Program-made: the position numbers and the translations under genes | Shown: positions 50,430 through 62,025 of the stretch, piece after piece | Numbering within the stretch: position 1 is the first letter of the stretch | How the letters are laid out: each line of letters opens with the position of its first letter | NCBI GenBank assembly: GCA_029959085.1 | Contig: JARWIR010000051.1 | Coordinates: 2,542,001 to 2,606,000, forward strand | Source: Nemophila menziesii | Taxonomy: Eukaryota; Streptophyta; Magnoliopsida; Boraginales; Hydrophyllaceae | Length of the DNA stretch: 64,000 nt | Reading direction: 5' to 3' | The notes under the pieces: generated by a model | Told to the model about the DNA's origin: nothing | Databases searched by the model: none | Seen by the model: the letters and a program-made list of their open reading frames with translations, nothing else

Positions 50430-52395
50430 AATAACGAATAAATGATTATGCAATTAATTGCAAAGAATTTCGTGAAAAGCAAAAATAAAGCAGAAAATCC
50501 AAAGCTCCAATGAATTACGCGTAAACCTTCATTAATGGCCGACAACTCTGAACTGTAGATCTACTTTATGTAAAAGTCAATAAGCGCACTACAAAATCAG
50601 CAACCAATGACTAAAACAGAAATTCAAAAAGAATTTACTAGAAATAGTAATGAATCAAACAAAAAAAAGAAACAAAGCTAATTCCAGCCGAAATCCATCT
50701 CTGATGACCAAAAATCCCATGAAGGAAGTACGTCAGACTCCAACGGTTCAGTCAACAGTAAAAGATAAAGTCAACGAAAGTCAATGGAAGTCAAACCCTT
50801 GGTCAAGATCTATAAACCCTAAAAAATGTAAAGCAAAGGAAGAGCCATTACGATTACAGCAGTGTCAATGGACGGACTGTATGTGAAAATCCTTCAACGA
50901 AAATTCAATAATTCTTAGACAATCTATGAAAACTACGCATTACGGTTACAAGAATTCCATGGAAAGCAAAAATAAATCAGAAAATTCAAAGCTCCAATGA
51001 ATTACGCGCGTGCTAGTAAACCTTCATTAGTGGTCGACAACTCTGAAAAGTAGATCTACTTTATGCAAAAGTCAATAAGCGCACTAAAAAAATCAGCAAC
51101 CAATTACTAAAACAGAAATTCAAAAAGAATATACTAGAAATAGTAATGAATCAAACAAAAAAAAAGAAACAAAGCTAATTCCAGCTGAAATCCATCTCTG
51201 ATGACCGAAAATCCCACGATGGAAGGACGTCAGTCTCCAACGGTTCATTCAACAGTAAAAGTTGAAGTCACCAAAAGTCAATGGAAGTCAAACCCTTGGG
51301 CAACATCTATAAACCCTAAAAAATGTAAAGAGAAGGAAGAGCCATTACGATTATAGCAGTGTCAATGGACAGACTGTATGTGAAAATCCTTCAACAAACT
51401 TTCAATAATGCTCAGACAATCTATGAAAACTACGCATTACGGTTACAAGAATTCCGTGAAAAACAAAAATAAAGCATAAAATCCAAAGCTCCAACGAATT
51501 ACGCGTGTTCTAGTAGACCTTCATTAATGACCGACAACTCTAAAAAGTTGATCTACTTTATGCAAAAGTCAATATCCGCACTACAAAATCAGCAACCAAT
51601 TACTAAAACGGAAACTCAAAAAGAATTTACTAAAAATAGTAATAAATCAAACAAAAAAAGAAACAACACTAATTCCGGACGAAATCCATCTCTGATGACC
51701 GAAAATCCCACGACAGAAGGACGTCAGTCTCCAACGGTTCAGTTAACAATAGAAGCTGAAGTCACCGAAAGTCAATGGAAGTCAAACTCTTGGTCAACAT
51801 CTATAAACCCTAAAAAAAGGTAGAGAGAAGGAAGAGCCATTACTATTACAACTGTGTCAGTGGACGGACTGTATGTGAAAATCCTTCAACGAACTATCAA
51901 TAATGCTCAGACAATCTATGAAAACTACGCATTACGGTTACAAGAATTCCGTGAAAAGCAAAAATAAAGCCAGAAAATCCAAAGCTCCAATGAATTACGC
52001 GCGTGCTAGTAAACCTTCATTAATGCCCGACAACTCTGAAAAGTAGATCTACTTTATGCAAAAGTCAATAACCGCACTACAAAATCAACAACCAATTACT
52101 AAAACGGTAATTCAAATGAACTCACTAAAAATAGTAACGAATCAAACGACAAAAGAAACAAAGCTAATTCCGGCCGAAAACCATCTCTGGTGACCGAAAA
52201 TCCCACGATCGAAGGACGTTAGTCTCCAACGGTTCAGTCAACGGTAAAAGCTAAAGTCACTGAAAGTCAAACCCTTGGTCAATATCTATAAACCCTAAAA
52301 AGATGTAGAGAGAATGAAACGATTATAGCAGTGTCAATAGACAGACTGTATATGAAAATCCTTCAACAAACTTTCAATAATACTCGACCAGTGTA
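50430..52395. repeat. Tandem array, four units of about 490 bases
   Basis: AAAGCTCCAA(T/C)GAATTACGC recurs at 50501, 50988, 51485 and 51981, giving spacings of 487, 497 and 496. Each unit also carries AGTAGATCTACTTTATG, AGTCAATAAGCGCACTA, TCTCTGATGACC-AAAATCCCA, TCTATAAACCCTAAAAAA and GACTGTATGTGAAAATCCTT. Open frames inside (50650-50886, 51527-51823) are the same stretch of different units and differ by indels, so they are probably not genes. The array ends about 450 bases before the transcribed part of the A20/AN1 gene. Confidence 0.9.
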
Positions 52396-52839
52396 GGAAT
52401 ATACGATCATATATGTAAATGTTGGCATAGTAGTAACAAACTCAATTTTATTGTGGATTAAAAAGCTTCATTTTTTAAGATTATATGGCCTAAAATGGTC
52501 AAACCGCGGTTCATTGTAAACTTTTATTTTTATTTATATAAGCTGTCTTTGACTAAAAAAAACCAAATTTTGCATTATACTCGAAAGTTCATTTCATGAT
52601 GATGACGATTCTCAAAATAGATAAACACAATTAATAATAGGTCCAAAAAAGACCAAACGGTGCTTAATGACACTATTCATAAGATCCATAAATACTGATG
52701 CATTCGAAGACCAAACGGCTAGACATGACTTGAAAAAGAATTTTCTTTTTCAAGTATTCTCTAATTACAAATAAGCCCCCTAAAAATCATCACCCATTTG
52801 CATTATAACCCCCCTCACCCTCAACATTTTCCATTTCAA

Positions 52840-53533
52840 TTCTCACCAAACATCCTCTCACCTCTCGATTTCTGCACTTGTTATCTCTTCGATTAAGGTA
52901 CCCTTATCATCTGATTCAATTAATCAATTTCACTTTTTTGTTTCAAATATAGGATCACTCAATTTAGTTTTAATTTTTTCTCCTTTTAATTACCCTCGAT
53001 TATTTTGTTTGGGTTTTCTTATTACTTAGGGAATTCAAATTCGATGTTCACGTTTTTTCGTGGCGAGATCGGCTTAATCCGTTGATTTTCAATTTTACGA
53101 AACCCTTAATTTCAATTTCTACGATTAGGGTTTCTATATTTTTCTCTTCTTTCAAATTTTACGATATTGGGTATGCATATTTTGTCTAAATTTTAAATCT
53201 TCATTAACCAATGTTAAATTTTAATTTTATAAACAAATTAGTGTACTATCAGTCTTCGTCTGTATTTTGTTTATATAGATATGTAAACACTTTAAGTAAA
53301 GTAGCGTTTAAGCTCTTTCAAACAGTAGGTTCTTAACTTTGAGGGTAGATAAATAGTTATTTTGGTTACGTATGTTGTCCATTTGTGTAATTCAGGGACA
53401 TGTATAGTGAATTAGTGTGCAGAAAAAGCAAAAAGATGAAATTTTTATGTTTTCTATCTGATGAAATAACCTGTATTTAGATCATAAGGATTTGTATTAT
53501 TATGCGCTTATAGTGTTTGATGAAATAACAGAA
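52840..53533 (+). other. 5' UTR and UTR intron of the A20/AN1 gene
   Basis: A pyrimidine-rich leader (CATCCTCTCACCTCTCGATT) ends GATTAAG before GTACCC (donor at 52898). A T-rich intron follows and probably ends at TTATAG (53513), 20 bases before the ATG; an alternative acceptor is TTTAG at 53480. Leader introns are common in plant stress-associated protein genes. A TATA-like TATTTATATAAG lies near 52531, perhaps too far upstream to be the core promoter. Confidence 0.6.
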
Positions 53534-54046
53534 ATGGAGTCTTCGAAAGATTCAGGGTGTCAAGCACCAGAGGGTCCCATCTTATGCATAAGCAACTGTG
53601 GATTCTTCGGAAGTGCAACCACTATGAACATGTGTTCAAAATGTCACAAAGAAATGATACTTAAGCAAGAACAAGCCAAATTTGCAGCTTCATCGATCGA
53701 AAGTATCGTTAATGGTGGAAATTCAAACGAGAAAGCGACACCTGTCATTATCAAAGACGTTGAAATGGTAACTAATCAAGTCGAGTTTAAGGTTGTTCCT
53801 GAACAAGCACAAGCACAAGCACAAACACAAGCAGTTCCTGAGAAATCAACTGGTCCAAATAGGTGTATGACTTGTAAAAAACGTGTAGGATTAACAGCTT
53901 TTCAATGCAGGTGTGGGGATTTGTTTTGTGGTGTTCATCGATATTCAGACAAGCATGATTGTCAGTTTGATTATCGAAGTTCTGGACAAGAATCTATTGC
54001 CAAAGCTAATCCTGTTGTGAAAGCAGATAAGCTTGATAAGATATAA
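53534..54046 (+). CDS. A20/AN1 zinc-finger stress-associated protein
   Basis: A 170-residue protein. Residues about 14-40 form an A20 finger with Cys at 18, 22, 34 and 37 ([20 protein letters not shown]). Residues about 105-143 form an AN1 finger ([19 protein letters not shown] and [17 protein letters not shown]) with the full C/H set. Between them lies a linker with a short Gln-Ala repeat ([11 protein letters not shown]) that could vary by slippage. Plant SAPs of this layout act in abiotic stress responses, and the A20 finger binds ubiquitin in characterised members. I start at ATG 53534 (MESSKDSG), which matches family N-termini; the longer open frame from 53492 is leader or intron. The coding part is one exon, as usual. 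The gene looks intact. Confidence 0.92.
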   Translation: MESSKDSGCQAPEGPILCISNCGFFGSATTMNMCSKCHKEMILKQEQAKFAASSIESIVNGGNSNEKATPVIIKDVEMVTNQVEFKVVPEQAQAQAQTQAVPEKSTGPNRCMTCKKRVGLTAFQCRCGDLFCGVHRYSDKHDCQFDYRSSGQESIAKANPVVKADKLDKI

Positions 54047-54869
54047 AGAAGTTTTCTCTTATGGTATAAGTTGATCACTTGTCTTGCTTGCTATAGGGGT
54101 TTTTGTGTCGTTTTATGAAATCATTTGTAACAAAAAGCATGAAAGTGGGATGCATATCAAACTTTCTAGTCCTTATCAATTGGTTATTCTCGTGTGTGTG
54201 TATTTTATTATTTGTGATGGTTTGTGGGATATCAAATTTCTTGTTCCGGTTATTTTGCGTTTTGATTGCAGGTTATCATATAGTCATATGCATGTTACAA
54301 TTCATGTGGTTGATTAATGTTTTTTGTTTTTTGTTAATAATTTAAATTATTAATAATGTTGAAAATTAATCAACCAAATGGGCTTGGATGGGGTGATCCA
54401 TTTAGGTTCAACTTATATCATGTAGATATGCGTTTCTTCCTCACTTTTCACGTTGGATTGACATATCTTTTGGAAAGTAATCCCTTTTAGATCGATATAG
54501 TGAGTTTTTTTGGGCAAAATGTAGTGTTTTCGTCTATCTTAGAACATGATCACTTCAAAACCTTTAAAAATGGTCCAAATATTGTTGAAAATATTGTTGA
54601 TTTAGTTCTGGTAAGCCGTCATTATGGGATAATTTACCTAATATTTTTGGAATACTGCCTTACCACCAATTATGAATCTGTTATGACCAACCAATAGTTC
54701 TTCGAATTTTTTCTTCGTGAGTTGTACACAAATGATTTTCATGTCCTTCGAGATTGATTAACACCAATCCCGCGTTGCTCCCTCAGTCCCTAGGGTATCG
54801 TCTAACTCAATCCTTCATGCACGATGCCCGTGGTGTCTTTCTTATGCTCAGTTTTCTCTTTGGGAAGAG
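54047..54869. other. 3' flank of the A20/AN1 gene
   Basis: Presumed 3' UTR (to roughly 54350) and intergenic DNA. Two overlapping short frames (54084-54345) are hydrophobic and lie in the UTR; I do not consider them genes. Nothing else is supported. Confidence 0.5.
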
Positions 54870-55245
54870 TACATTCATACTCCCTTATGAACTAGATCTA
54901 TAGATAGAATTAGAAGGATTAGTGCATACTAGCAAAACCTAAGCTATACTTCTCATCTCATATTCTTAATCTTTTACTTTATTGTCTTTATTTTCTTAGT
55001 TTTACTTAGTTTTAATTTATAAATTCGAAAAACCAAATATTTAATTTTCTGTTTTCTAGTTATTTACTTTTACTCGTTATCTGTTCCTACGCGATTAACA
55101 CACTTAAGTCCCTGAGAACGAACTCTACTTATCATTAAAACTTGCATACGTCCTGTAATACTTGCAGTACTGTGCCTGTCTAGGGTGAGAGTGCATAGTT
55201 TTGCATACTTAAATTGATCTTATTTTTATCACACCCTAGGTGACA
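54870..55245 (+). repeat. Fragment of the 3' part of an Athila-type LTR
   Basis: Shares with 60230-60492 the order CTTATCATTAAAACTTG, ACTTGTAGTA/ACTTGCAGTA, TTTTATCACACCCTA and GACACCA. The primer site that should follow is missing, so this is an LTR remnant cut at its end. Confidence 0.65.
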
Positions 55246-56583
55246 CCAAGAGAGCATTACAAGAAGAGATCCGTTTTCACTTAATTCAGAACGGTGGTTA
55301 TAGGTTGTTCCTTGGTCCTCCCACGTTGTCTAATAGTCCACTCAACTACTCCTTATCCATTCAATCGTTAGTTTACGCTCATACTCGTGCTCACTCAACC
55401 TGTTTGATGCTATGGCAATGCACCCCCAAGTCCCTAACCAATATCAAGATTGTCCATTGCCGTATTTTACGTTATTCCTTTCACATTTATTTTATTTTTT
55501 CTTTCTTTTCTTTTTCATCATTTTTTTTGTAGGTCAAACACGATACCTTTTTTTGATATGAGTTCTCATGTCACTTATTTTCTTTAATTTTTTTCTTAAG
55601 CCCGACATGGATTACAAATAAGCACACAACGAATAAGAGCGAAAAAAAACATCTACCCACCCAATGTATCATATAATCACGTACACCCACCACCCGGAAC
55701 TCAACTTCCAAGACAACTAGACCTAGGCATGTGATTTGAGAGCGAGTCATATGGTCAAGTCCTAAAACTAAAGGCTAAGGATTATAACGTGGTTATCAAA
55801 GAAAAGGATACAAAGGTTAGAATGGTGCTAAAAATGATATTACATTACATATTAGGTGAGCAAGCTAAAGGCAACAAATGGATAATGAAGAAACGCCTAA
55901 AATCATATTTCTAGCTAGCTGGTCTCGCTATGTTTTCAGTTTTAGTTCATATATCAAGTGTTTTTTTGACTATGTTGGACCTCACGTTTTACACACCACT
56001 CATTCTCACCTCATTCAAACTTATTATCTTTGAATTGCTTACTAATTAGTTCTATCTATGATTACATTCTTTCATATAAGCACTTTAAGCATACTATAAA
56101 CTACTTCACAAAACATACTTCCTATCTATCATTAACTCGTCTAGATTAAGCTTTCAAAAAGCATTCTTAAAATTCTACAACTATTACATATATTATATAC
56201 TATTTCTTTTTTGAATTTTATGGTTTTTTTAGAAAGAAGCTAAAAACACATAAATGAGAATGAGGACAACAAATCCCCATCCCAAACTTGAAACCGAGTC
56301 ATGTCCCATGAATCGAAACAAATTCGATAAAAAATATTACAGGTAGAGAAATGGTATGGAAGAAAGAAAACGTACTCTCGAGACTATCAACTCGCATAAT
56401 CAACACCCAAGATAGGGTGTGGTGGATCCTTCACGATATCACGACTAATTTGCTCCAGCCTTGTGATGATGTGTACTTGTTTTGTTTTTATTAGTGCCAT
56501 ATCATCTGTCAAGAAAGTTCAAGTTGCTTATATTCGATCAAATCGCTCACTTACCCCTTCTTAACATGAAATATCCTCTTCAT
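55246..56583. other. No gene seen; degraded retroelement or intergenic DNA
   Basis: Short frames only. Given flanking Athila-type LTR and ORF remnants, this is probably internal non-coding DNA of the same element class, but nothing in it proves that. Confidence 0.4.
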
Positions 56584-58366
56584 TCAATCTTGATTCCCTC
56601 TTGCGAGAAGTCTCTCCATTGTAGGAATCTTTGCAACTTTTCCTCTCAAAATTGTTTTGATCCACGCATTATCGATGTTGCTATTTATCTTGTATGCAAA
56701 TTTCTCCTTCTCACCACGTTTCACATTCGCCTTCGTCAATAGGCTCGTGATTGTTAAGGGGAGTTTCAAATTAAAAATTGTTTTTGGCGCGGTTGTGAAT
56801 TGCATTACCCCATAAAAGATCACTCGTGATACATCTACTTCCTTCTCTCTTAAAAAAAATAAAAAAGATGGAGAATTTCTTACTAAGTCCGAGGTACGCA
56901 TGTTCTCGAAAGCTGATGGTGTGAGGAAGTGGTGCCATACTCTTACCTCGGGATGGAGGTACTTATAAGGCCAAGGCGCCTTCAACTCTACTTTGTGCTC
57001 GCACTAACTCCTCACTCAACACGTGCTCATATAGTTGATCCCAATCAAAAGTCTTGATATTCTCCACCACTTTTTGATACTTTCATGGTCCAACCGGATT
57101 TCTAAACTCGAAGTGTTTCTAAATATCTTCAACTGTGAAAGTAACTAACTTATCTCTAACAAGAACTCGACCTTCACTATCTCGGCTAAAGAGGCCAAGA
57201 TAAAACTCGAAAACTAACTCAATACATAAACTCGAATGCCTCGTTATGAATATGGTCCATCCCAATCTCTAGAAATCTCTTGTGATCACCTTTTCCAACT
57301 TCCTCCTCAAATATTCTTTTGCAAGCTAGTGTTAATCCGGACATGTTTGTTTTGGCGATAGTTAACAAGGACTTAGAAGTTTCGCTTATATCGGGTGTAG
57401 GAATCTTGACTTGGAGAGGTCGTGTTGTCTTCTCTTTCGTAATACAATTTCTTTCTTTTGAGCGCTTGAATTCACCATAACAGATTCCTATCCAATCAGA
57501 TATGTTGTAGATCTTGGTTTCGTGGCCTAGGCGGTCGACCGGGGCCTAGCTCCTAGGCGGGATTACAAGGGGCCTAGGCGGAATCATAAGGTTTTGAATC
57601 CTGTTGTATAATTTTATATATTTAGTAATATATATATGTAGTAATTATAGAAATTTTAAAAATTTAAGTCATAAATTTCATCTAACAACACTATAGTAAA
57701 TATAAAATACTAAATATTGAGTTATAATATTATTAAAGAATTCTCGAGAATAAGAAAAATAACAAGAAGACTTACGCGAGCATGTTTTGCCATTAATCGG
57801 CTCCTAGGCGGCCATTTTTGCCATTAATCAGTGCCTAGACGGGCTAGGCACCTATTCCACGGTGACTAAGGCACTAGGCAAAAATTCCTAGAGTTTTAAC
57901 TTGGCGTAAGCGGCTAAGGGGGGATTTGACACCTAGGCGGAGCCTAGGCGGGGAGATCTACAACATAGCCAATCGGTGGACTCGAATTACCCTTTCTCTT
58001 CTTTTCCAAACTTACACGAGTCTCACTTGATTTCTCCTTTCTTTCACCCAAACCCTTGCTTAGATTCTTTATCGTCTCCTTAACACTAGATATTATCTTT
58101 GTTCTTCTCGTAAATTCCTTTGACCTCCAACTCAAAATTGGACCACTATTGAAATTACCCCTTGGTTTTGGGTGAATGAGGTGTTATTTGGGTTCGTAAA
58201 GGTGTGAAGATGATGATTCTATATCTGGGTATGGTGTAACCTCATTAGAAGAGAAGGGTTTTAAAAATTTTGGAAAAGCGTTTTGAATTTTTTTTGGAAT
58301 TGAAACCTGATTTCTAGGGTGTTTTGGAATGATTTGGATGGGTGCAAATTGTTTATAAGAGTACAA
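56584..58366 (-). pseudogene. Degraded Athila-type ORF (putative plant transposon protein), split by a MITE
   Basis: Read leftward: 58366-58184 (QIIPKHPRNQVSIP) and 58135-57969 (SSVKETIKNLSKGLGERKEK, SSPPIGYV). After a hAT MITE come readable stretches near 57150-57000 (RNPVGPWKY, FDWDQLYEHVLSEELVRAQS) and 56985-56584 (YLHPEVRVWHHFLTPSAF, ITSLLTKANVKRG). The block RVWHHFL...SLLTKANV resembles the 'putative plant transposon protein' region of Athila-type elements, whose function is not established. Frame changes and the MITE make it non-functional. The strand is opposite to the gypsy element at 59013, so it belongs to a different insertion. Confidence 0.55.
57500..57968. mobile_element. hAT-like MITE rich in CCTAGGCG motifs (copy 2)
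   Basis: The 469-bp element has flanks CCAATCAG (57492-57499) and CCAATCGG (57969-57976), 7 of 8 identical. Ends are ATATGTTGTAGATC and GATCTACAACATAG. It is the same family as 46490-46938, in the opposite orientation, with GGCCTAGGCGG-type units at both ends. It interrupts the Athila ORF. Confidence 0.83.
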
Positions 58367-58514
58367 GGATGAATTTGGATATGAAAATTTGATGATTTGG
58401 TGTTGTTTTAATGTGAGGTGAAGGTTTGGTTGAGCTTTAATGGAGTTTGGATGATTGGAGAAGATGAAGGATTAAGGTTTATGAGTTGGTATAAACTTGG
58501 CCTCCTATACTTAG

Positions 58515-58840
58515 TTGGTCGTGTCGCGTTACGGTATACCTCCCATTGGGCACGATATACCGCACAAAGGATATGAACTTTTTTACCTGCACCTTATTCG
58601 CATACCTTCACTATGCTTATTTGGGAGTGATATACCACATGCTGGGCATGTGAACATTTTCGCTTGCAACATCAATACCCTTGTCGCACTACTCGATATG
58701 GTTTGGGTGCGGTATACCGCCCATAGGGCTCGGTACCGCTCAAACTCTTGAAGCATTCTAACTTTGATCGTAGCCGATACCGTCACTACGCTTCTCTAGA
58801 GGTTCGATATACCACCTGTAGGGCGCGGTATACCACTCGA
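58515..58840. repeat. Recurrent GGTATACC palindromic motifs
   Basis: About four blocks combine a (G)GGTATACC(G/A)C core with a (T/A)GGGC(A/G)CG-GTATACC partner: CGTTACGGTATACCTCCCAT and GGGCACGATATACCGC near 58531-58563, GGGAGTGATATACCACATGC near 58624, GCGGTATACCGCCCATAGGG near 58709, and GATATACCACCTGTAGGGCG near 58805. Spacing is about 85-95 bases. Origin unknown; it lies between the Athila ORF remnant and the gypsy LTR. Confidence 0.65.
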
Positions 58841-59012
58841 ATATGCTTCACACACGAATTTTTCCTCTAACTTCACCCCAAAATCAATATTTACCTACCT
58901 ACATAACATAACACTACACTTTCTCTCCCATTAGCTTTAGTATACACTACTAGACATACTAATACTTAAAATATTATACACTACTATTAATAAAAATGCA
59001 ATAAACTAATAT

Positions 59013-60492
59013 TGATGTCTCTTTATTTGTGATAAATTAATCTATACCTGAGACATCATTTTAGGGTTAATTAGTTATTAATTTCAGGATTTTTTCCCAT
59101 TTATTCATACTTTACACCTTCTTGTCTAGTTTTATATGTTTTGCTATTTTGTGAGCTTTTGCGCGTAATTTGTGTGTTATTTGTGTACCACTTAGGTATA
59201 TGGAAGCTATTACACCTATGGTAACTGATTTGAAGTGGAAAATAAAGGAAACCCTTAGTCAAAGTAAAAAAAGGAAGAGTTTGGATATATTTGGAATGTA
59301 AAGAAACTGTCAAAACTGCATCTACGTCCACTAATTATTTACTGTAGAAAAACGGTATGGAATTATGGAGATATTTTATATGAGTAGCTAGATCTTATTG
59401 ACGCGGTCGTTTCCATTTAAAGAACGTAAAACCGATAAGTAACGAAGGAGATATGACCAAAACAAAATCTTTTAAAGTTTATCCCTTCCGACAAGTTAGG
59501 AATACGAATTTTGGTAAGATCTGGACTTCTTAACTTGAGGATTACTCCTAATTTCGACCAAATACCTATATATACTCATTCCTACCCTAGAGAAATCATC
59601 CTTGGTCAGCCTTTAAACCAAGAGGAGTTTACGTCAAGAGAAGAGAAGATTAGAAGGAGTTGGACAACAAATCATGCCTTCCCAATCCTTGAAATTTGTA
59701 ATTATTTTTCTCTCTTTCTCTAGTATGAACTAATTCTGTTATAGCTTGAGATTAGGATATGGGTATGAACCCTAGACTTGTTTTATACATATTTTATTTT
59801 GGGTTGTTTGCATTTAATTGAAATTAGTGTTTTATTCTCTTCTTTTATGTGTTTTAATTTATTTCCTGTAGTTCTTGTGGTTGCAAACGTATAGGATTAC
59901 CTTAATAATAGTTAGATAGTCACCCAGAATGGGTGTCTAATTATTGAGACACCACATAAACGTCCAGTGTGCGGTAGTGTTCCAGAATAGCTTGCCTAAC
60001 TAGATAGTCATTAAGGTTTGAAATTTAATCACCTATCATTGCACAGGGTCCCCTTACCCAAGTCCCCTGGCAATTGTTAGGTCGACACCTAAGTCCACCC
60101 GAAAGGGGGTTAGGAGGAATATAGAATCTTGAATATTGCATACCACACAGTGCTCCCTTACATAAATAGGTTATAACAAGGCTAGTGGGGATTACTTGCT
60201 AGATCTCGAGCTAAACTCTCATACTATCTTCTTCTCTTTATTTATTTTCCTATCTTTAATTTATTTACTTAATTGTTAAATTCTTAAAGACCAACAAATA
60301 TTTCTAAGTCTTTTATTCTCAGCGTACTATTCTTTTAGCTTACTTATTTGCACTTTATATTGCATAAGTTGTTCCTAACTTTCGTAGTCTCTGAAGAACG
60401 AATTCATCTTATCATTAAAACTTGTGTATGACCTGTGATACTTGTAGTAACGTGCTTCGATTCCTTATTTTATCACACCCTAACCGACACCA
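59013..60492 (+). repeat. 5' LTR of an Athila-type gypsy element
   Basis: 1480 bp, starting TGATGTCTC and ending CGACACCA, followed six bases later by a primer site. Same family as 38811-40312. The 3' LTR lies beyond the window, so its age and TSD cannot be read. Confidence 0.87.
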
Positions 60493-60498
60493 TGTTTT

Positions 60499-60518
60499 TA
60501 GCGCCGCTGCCGGGGACT
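60499..60518 (+). other. Primer binding site of the gypsy element
   Basis: TAGCGCCGCTGCCGGGGACT differs at the second base from the expected TGGCGCC start, so it is slightly degraded. tRNA-Asp type, as in Athila/Tat elements. Confidence 0.85.
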
Positions 60519-60623
60519 AAATCGTTAGTCCTTGTGCATTTATTTAGTGCTTTTATTTCAGTTAGGTCTATTTTACTCTTTTTTTAGTTTTGTCTATTTC
60601 AGGTTATTCAGATGTAAAGTTCT

Positions 60624-62025
60624 ATGAAACTCGACCTTCCTGTCTCATTCAGAGTGCAACTTAGAGGAATCCGCACTTTAGAAATCCAAGCCGCTAATTT
60701 CAGGCCTGATCCAAGCATGATTGAACAATTTTCGAATTATGGTCGATTTAGTGGTGCTGCACATCACAATACGGTCCACTATATTCAGAAATTCATGAAG
60801 ATTTGTGATGCCTACATCATCAAAGGTGTTACACAGGTTCAGATGTACTACATTATGTTCCAATTCTTCTTAATCGGGAGTGCAAGCAATTGGTATGATT
60901 ACCAACACCCTAATTCAATTCCAGATTGGGATAAACTCCAAGAAAAATTCCTAGATTGATTCTATCCGATTAGTAAACGCTTAAAAGATATGTTGGAGTT
61001 GGAACAATTTATGCAAGAAGAAGGGGAAAGTGTTGGTGAAGCATGGTTACGTTTTAACGAGAAGAAAGTGAGGTGTCCATTCCACTTCTCCTCACCAGAA
61101 TATCAGGTGACCATGTTCTATGGAGGTCTCAACAATGAATCCAAGGCAAATGTAGACAATTTAGGGGATATGAGTTTTGTGTTATTAGATCAAGAGGATA
61201 CTCACACTATCATGCAAAGGGTTCTTGAAGCTCTAAGGATTGAAGAATTACACAACAACTTAAGGAATTTCAAGAACAATCACGTTTGAAGAGTAGTTCG
61301 ATAGCTCAGGTAAATCTAGTACACGTATTACCTTCATGTCCTGGTTGTAGAGAAAGAAATCATTCATGGGAGAATCATATTCATAATCAAGATTTGATTT
61401 CCTTCGTATCTCATCAAAGAAACCATTACTCGAATGGTTATTATCATCCTCAAGGGAGTCACACTAATTATTATTTCCTACAGAATCAGAATTGGGTCGA
61501 AAACCAAGGTAGTTATTATCTGACTCAACCTTAAAACTATTATCAACCACAACCAATTTATAAACTAGTGCCAAAATATTATTATCAAGAACCACCTTCG
61601 TATTCAACGCAACAAGCTACACATGAGCAACCTTCATCGCAACCTTCAAGTATGGATCAAAATCAAGATAAATTTATGGAAGTTCTTAAGGAAAGAATGA
61701 AGATTAATCAACAAATATTTCAACAACAAGCGAGGGTTATTAAAGATCTCGAGAATACTATATCATGGATGACGAGTGCAATAAAAAGCAGAACAAAAGG
61801 GGAAATTTGGAGTGATGCTATAACTCCTCAAGATGATGCTTGTCATGCGGTTGAATTAAAAAGTTGAAAACATTTACCTCCGTCTAGAGTGGAAGAAACA
61901 GATCAACCAAAAGAACCAACCCCTACTATTGAAGAGGTGGTTGAAGAAACAGCTGAAAATAAAACCGAAGAGGTAATTGAACCAAAAAGTGTCCCAGAGA
62001 AGACACCAGAAAGAAGAAGAACTCA
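60624..62025 (+). pseudogene. Athila-type gag, broken
   Basis: From ATG 60624 the frame gives FRVQLRGIRTLEIQAANFRP, NYGRFSGAAHHNTVHYIQKF and SASNWYDYQHPNSIPDWDKL, then TGA at 60957. The same frame continues to 61289 with MQEEGESVGEAWLRF and FYGGLNNESKANVDN. After a frame change at about 61286 comes the knuckle CPGCRERNHSWENH, where the last Cys is replaced by His, then a Gln/Tyr-rich tail (TAA at 61532). A coiled-coil-like region (MKINQQIFQQQARVIKDLEN) follows, then TGA at 61865, and a Glu/Pro-rich linker ends near 62028. Gag would assemble the particle. With at least three stops and one frameshift this copy cannot. The order of parts is normal. Confidence 0.85.

Noticed and set aside
50430..52395. 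Tandem gene family encoded by the open frames in the 490-base units
   Set aside because: Frames differ by indels between units and are absent from others. They are better explained as a non-coding tandem array.
53492..53533. N-terminal extension of the A20/AN1 protein (start at 53492)
   Set aside because: The extra 14 residues fall in intron or leader sequence before the TTATAG acceptor. Family members start at the [12 protein letters not shown] sequence.
54084..54345. Two overlapping hydrophobic open frames after the A20/AN1 gene
   Set aside because: They lie in the expected 3' UTR, have no domain, and their composition follows the T-rich DNA.
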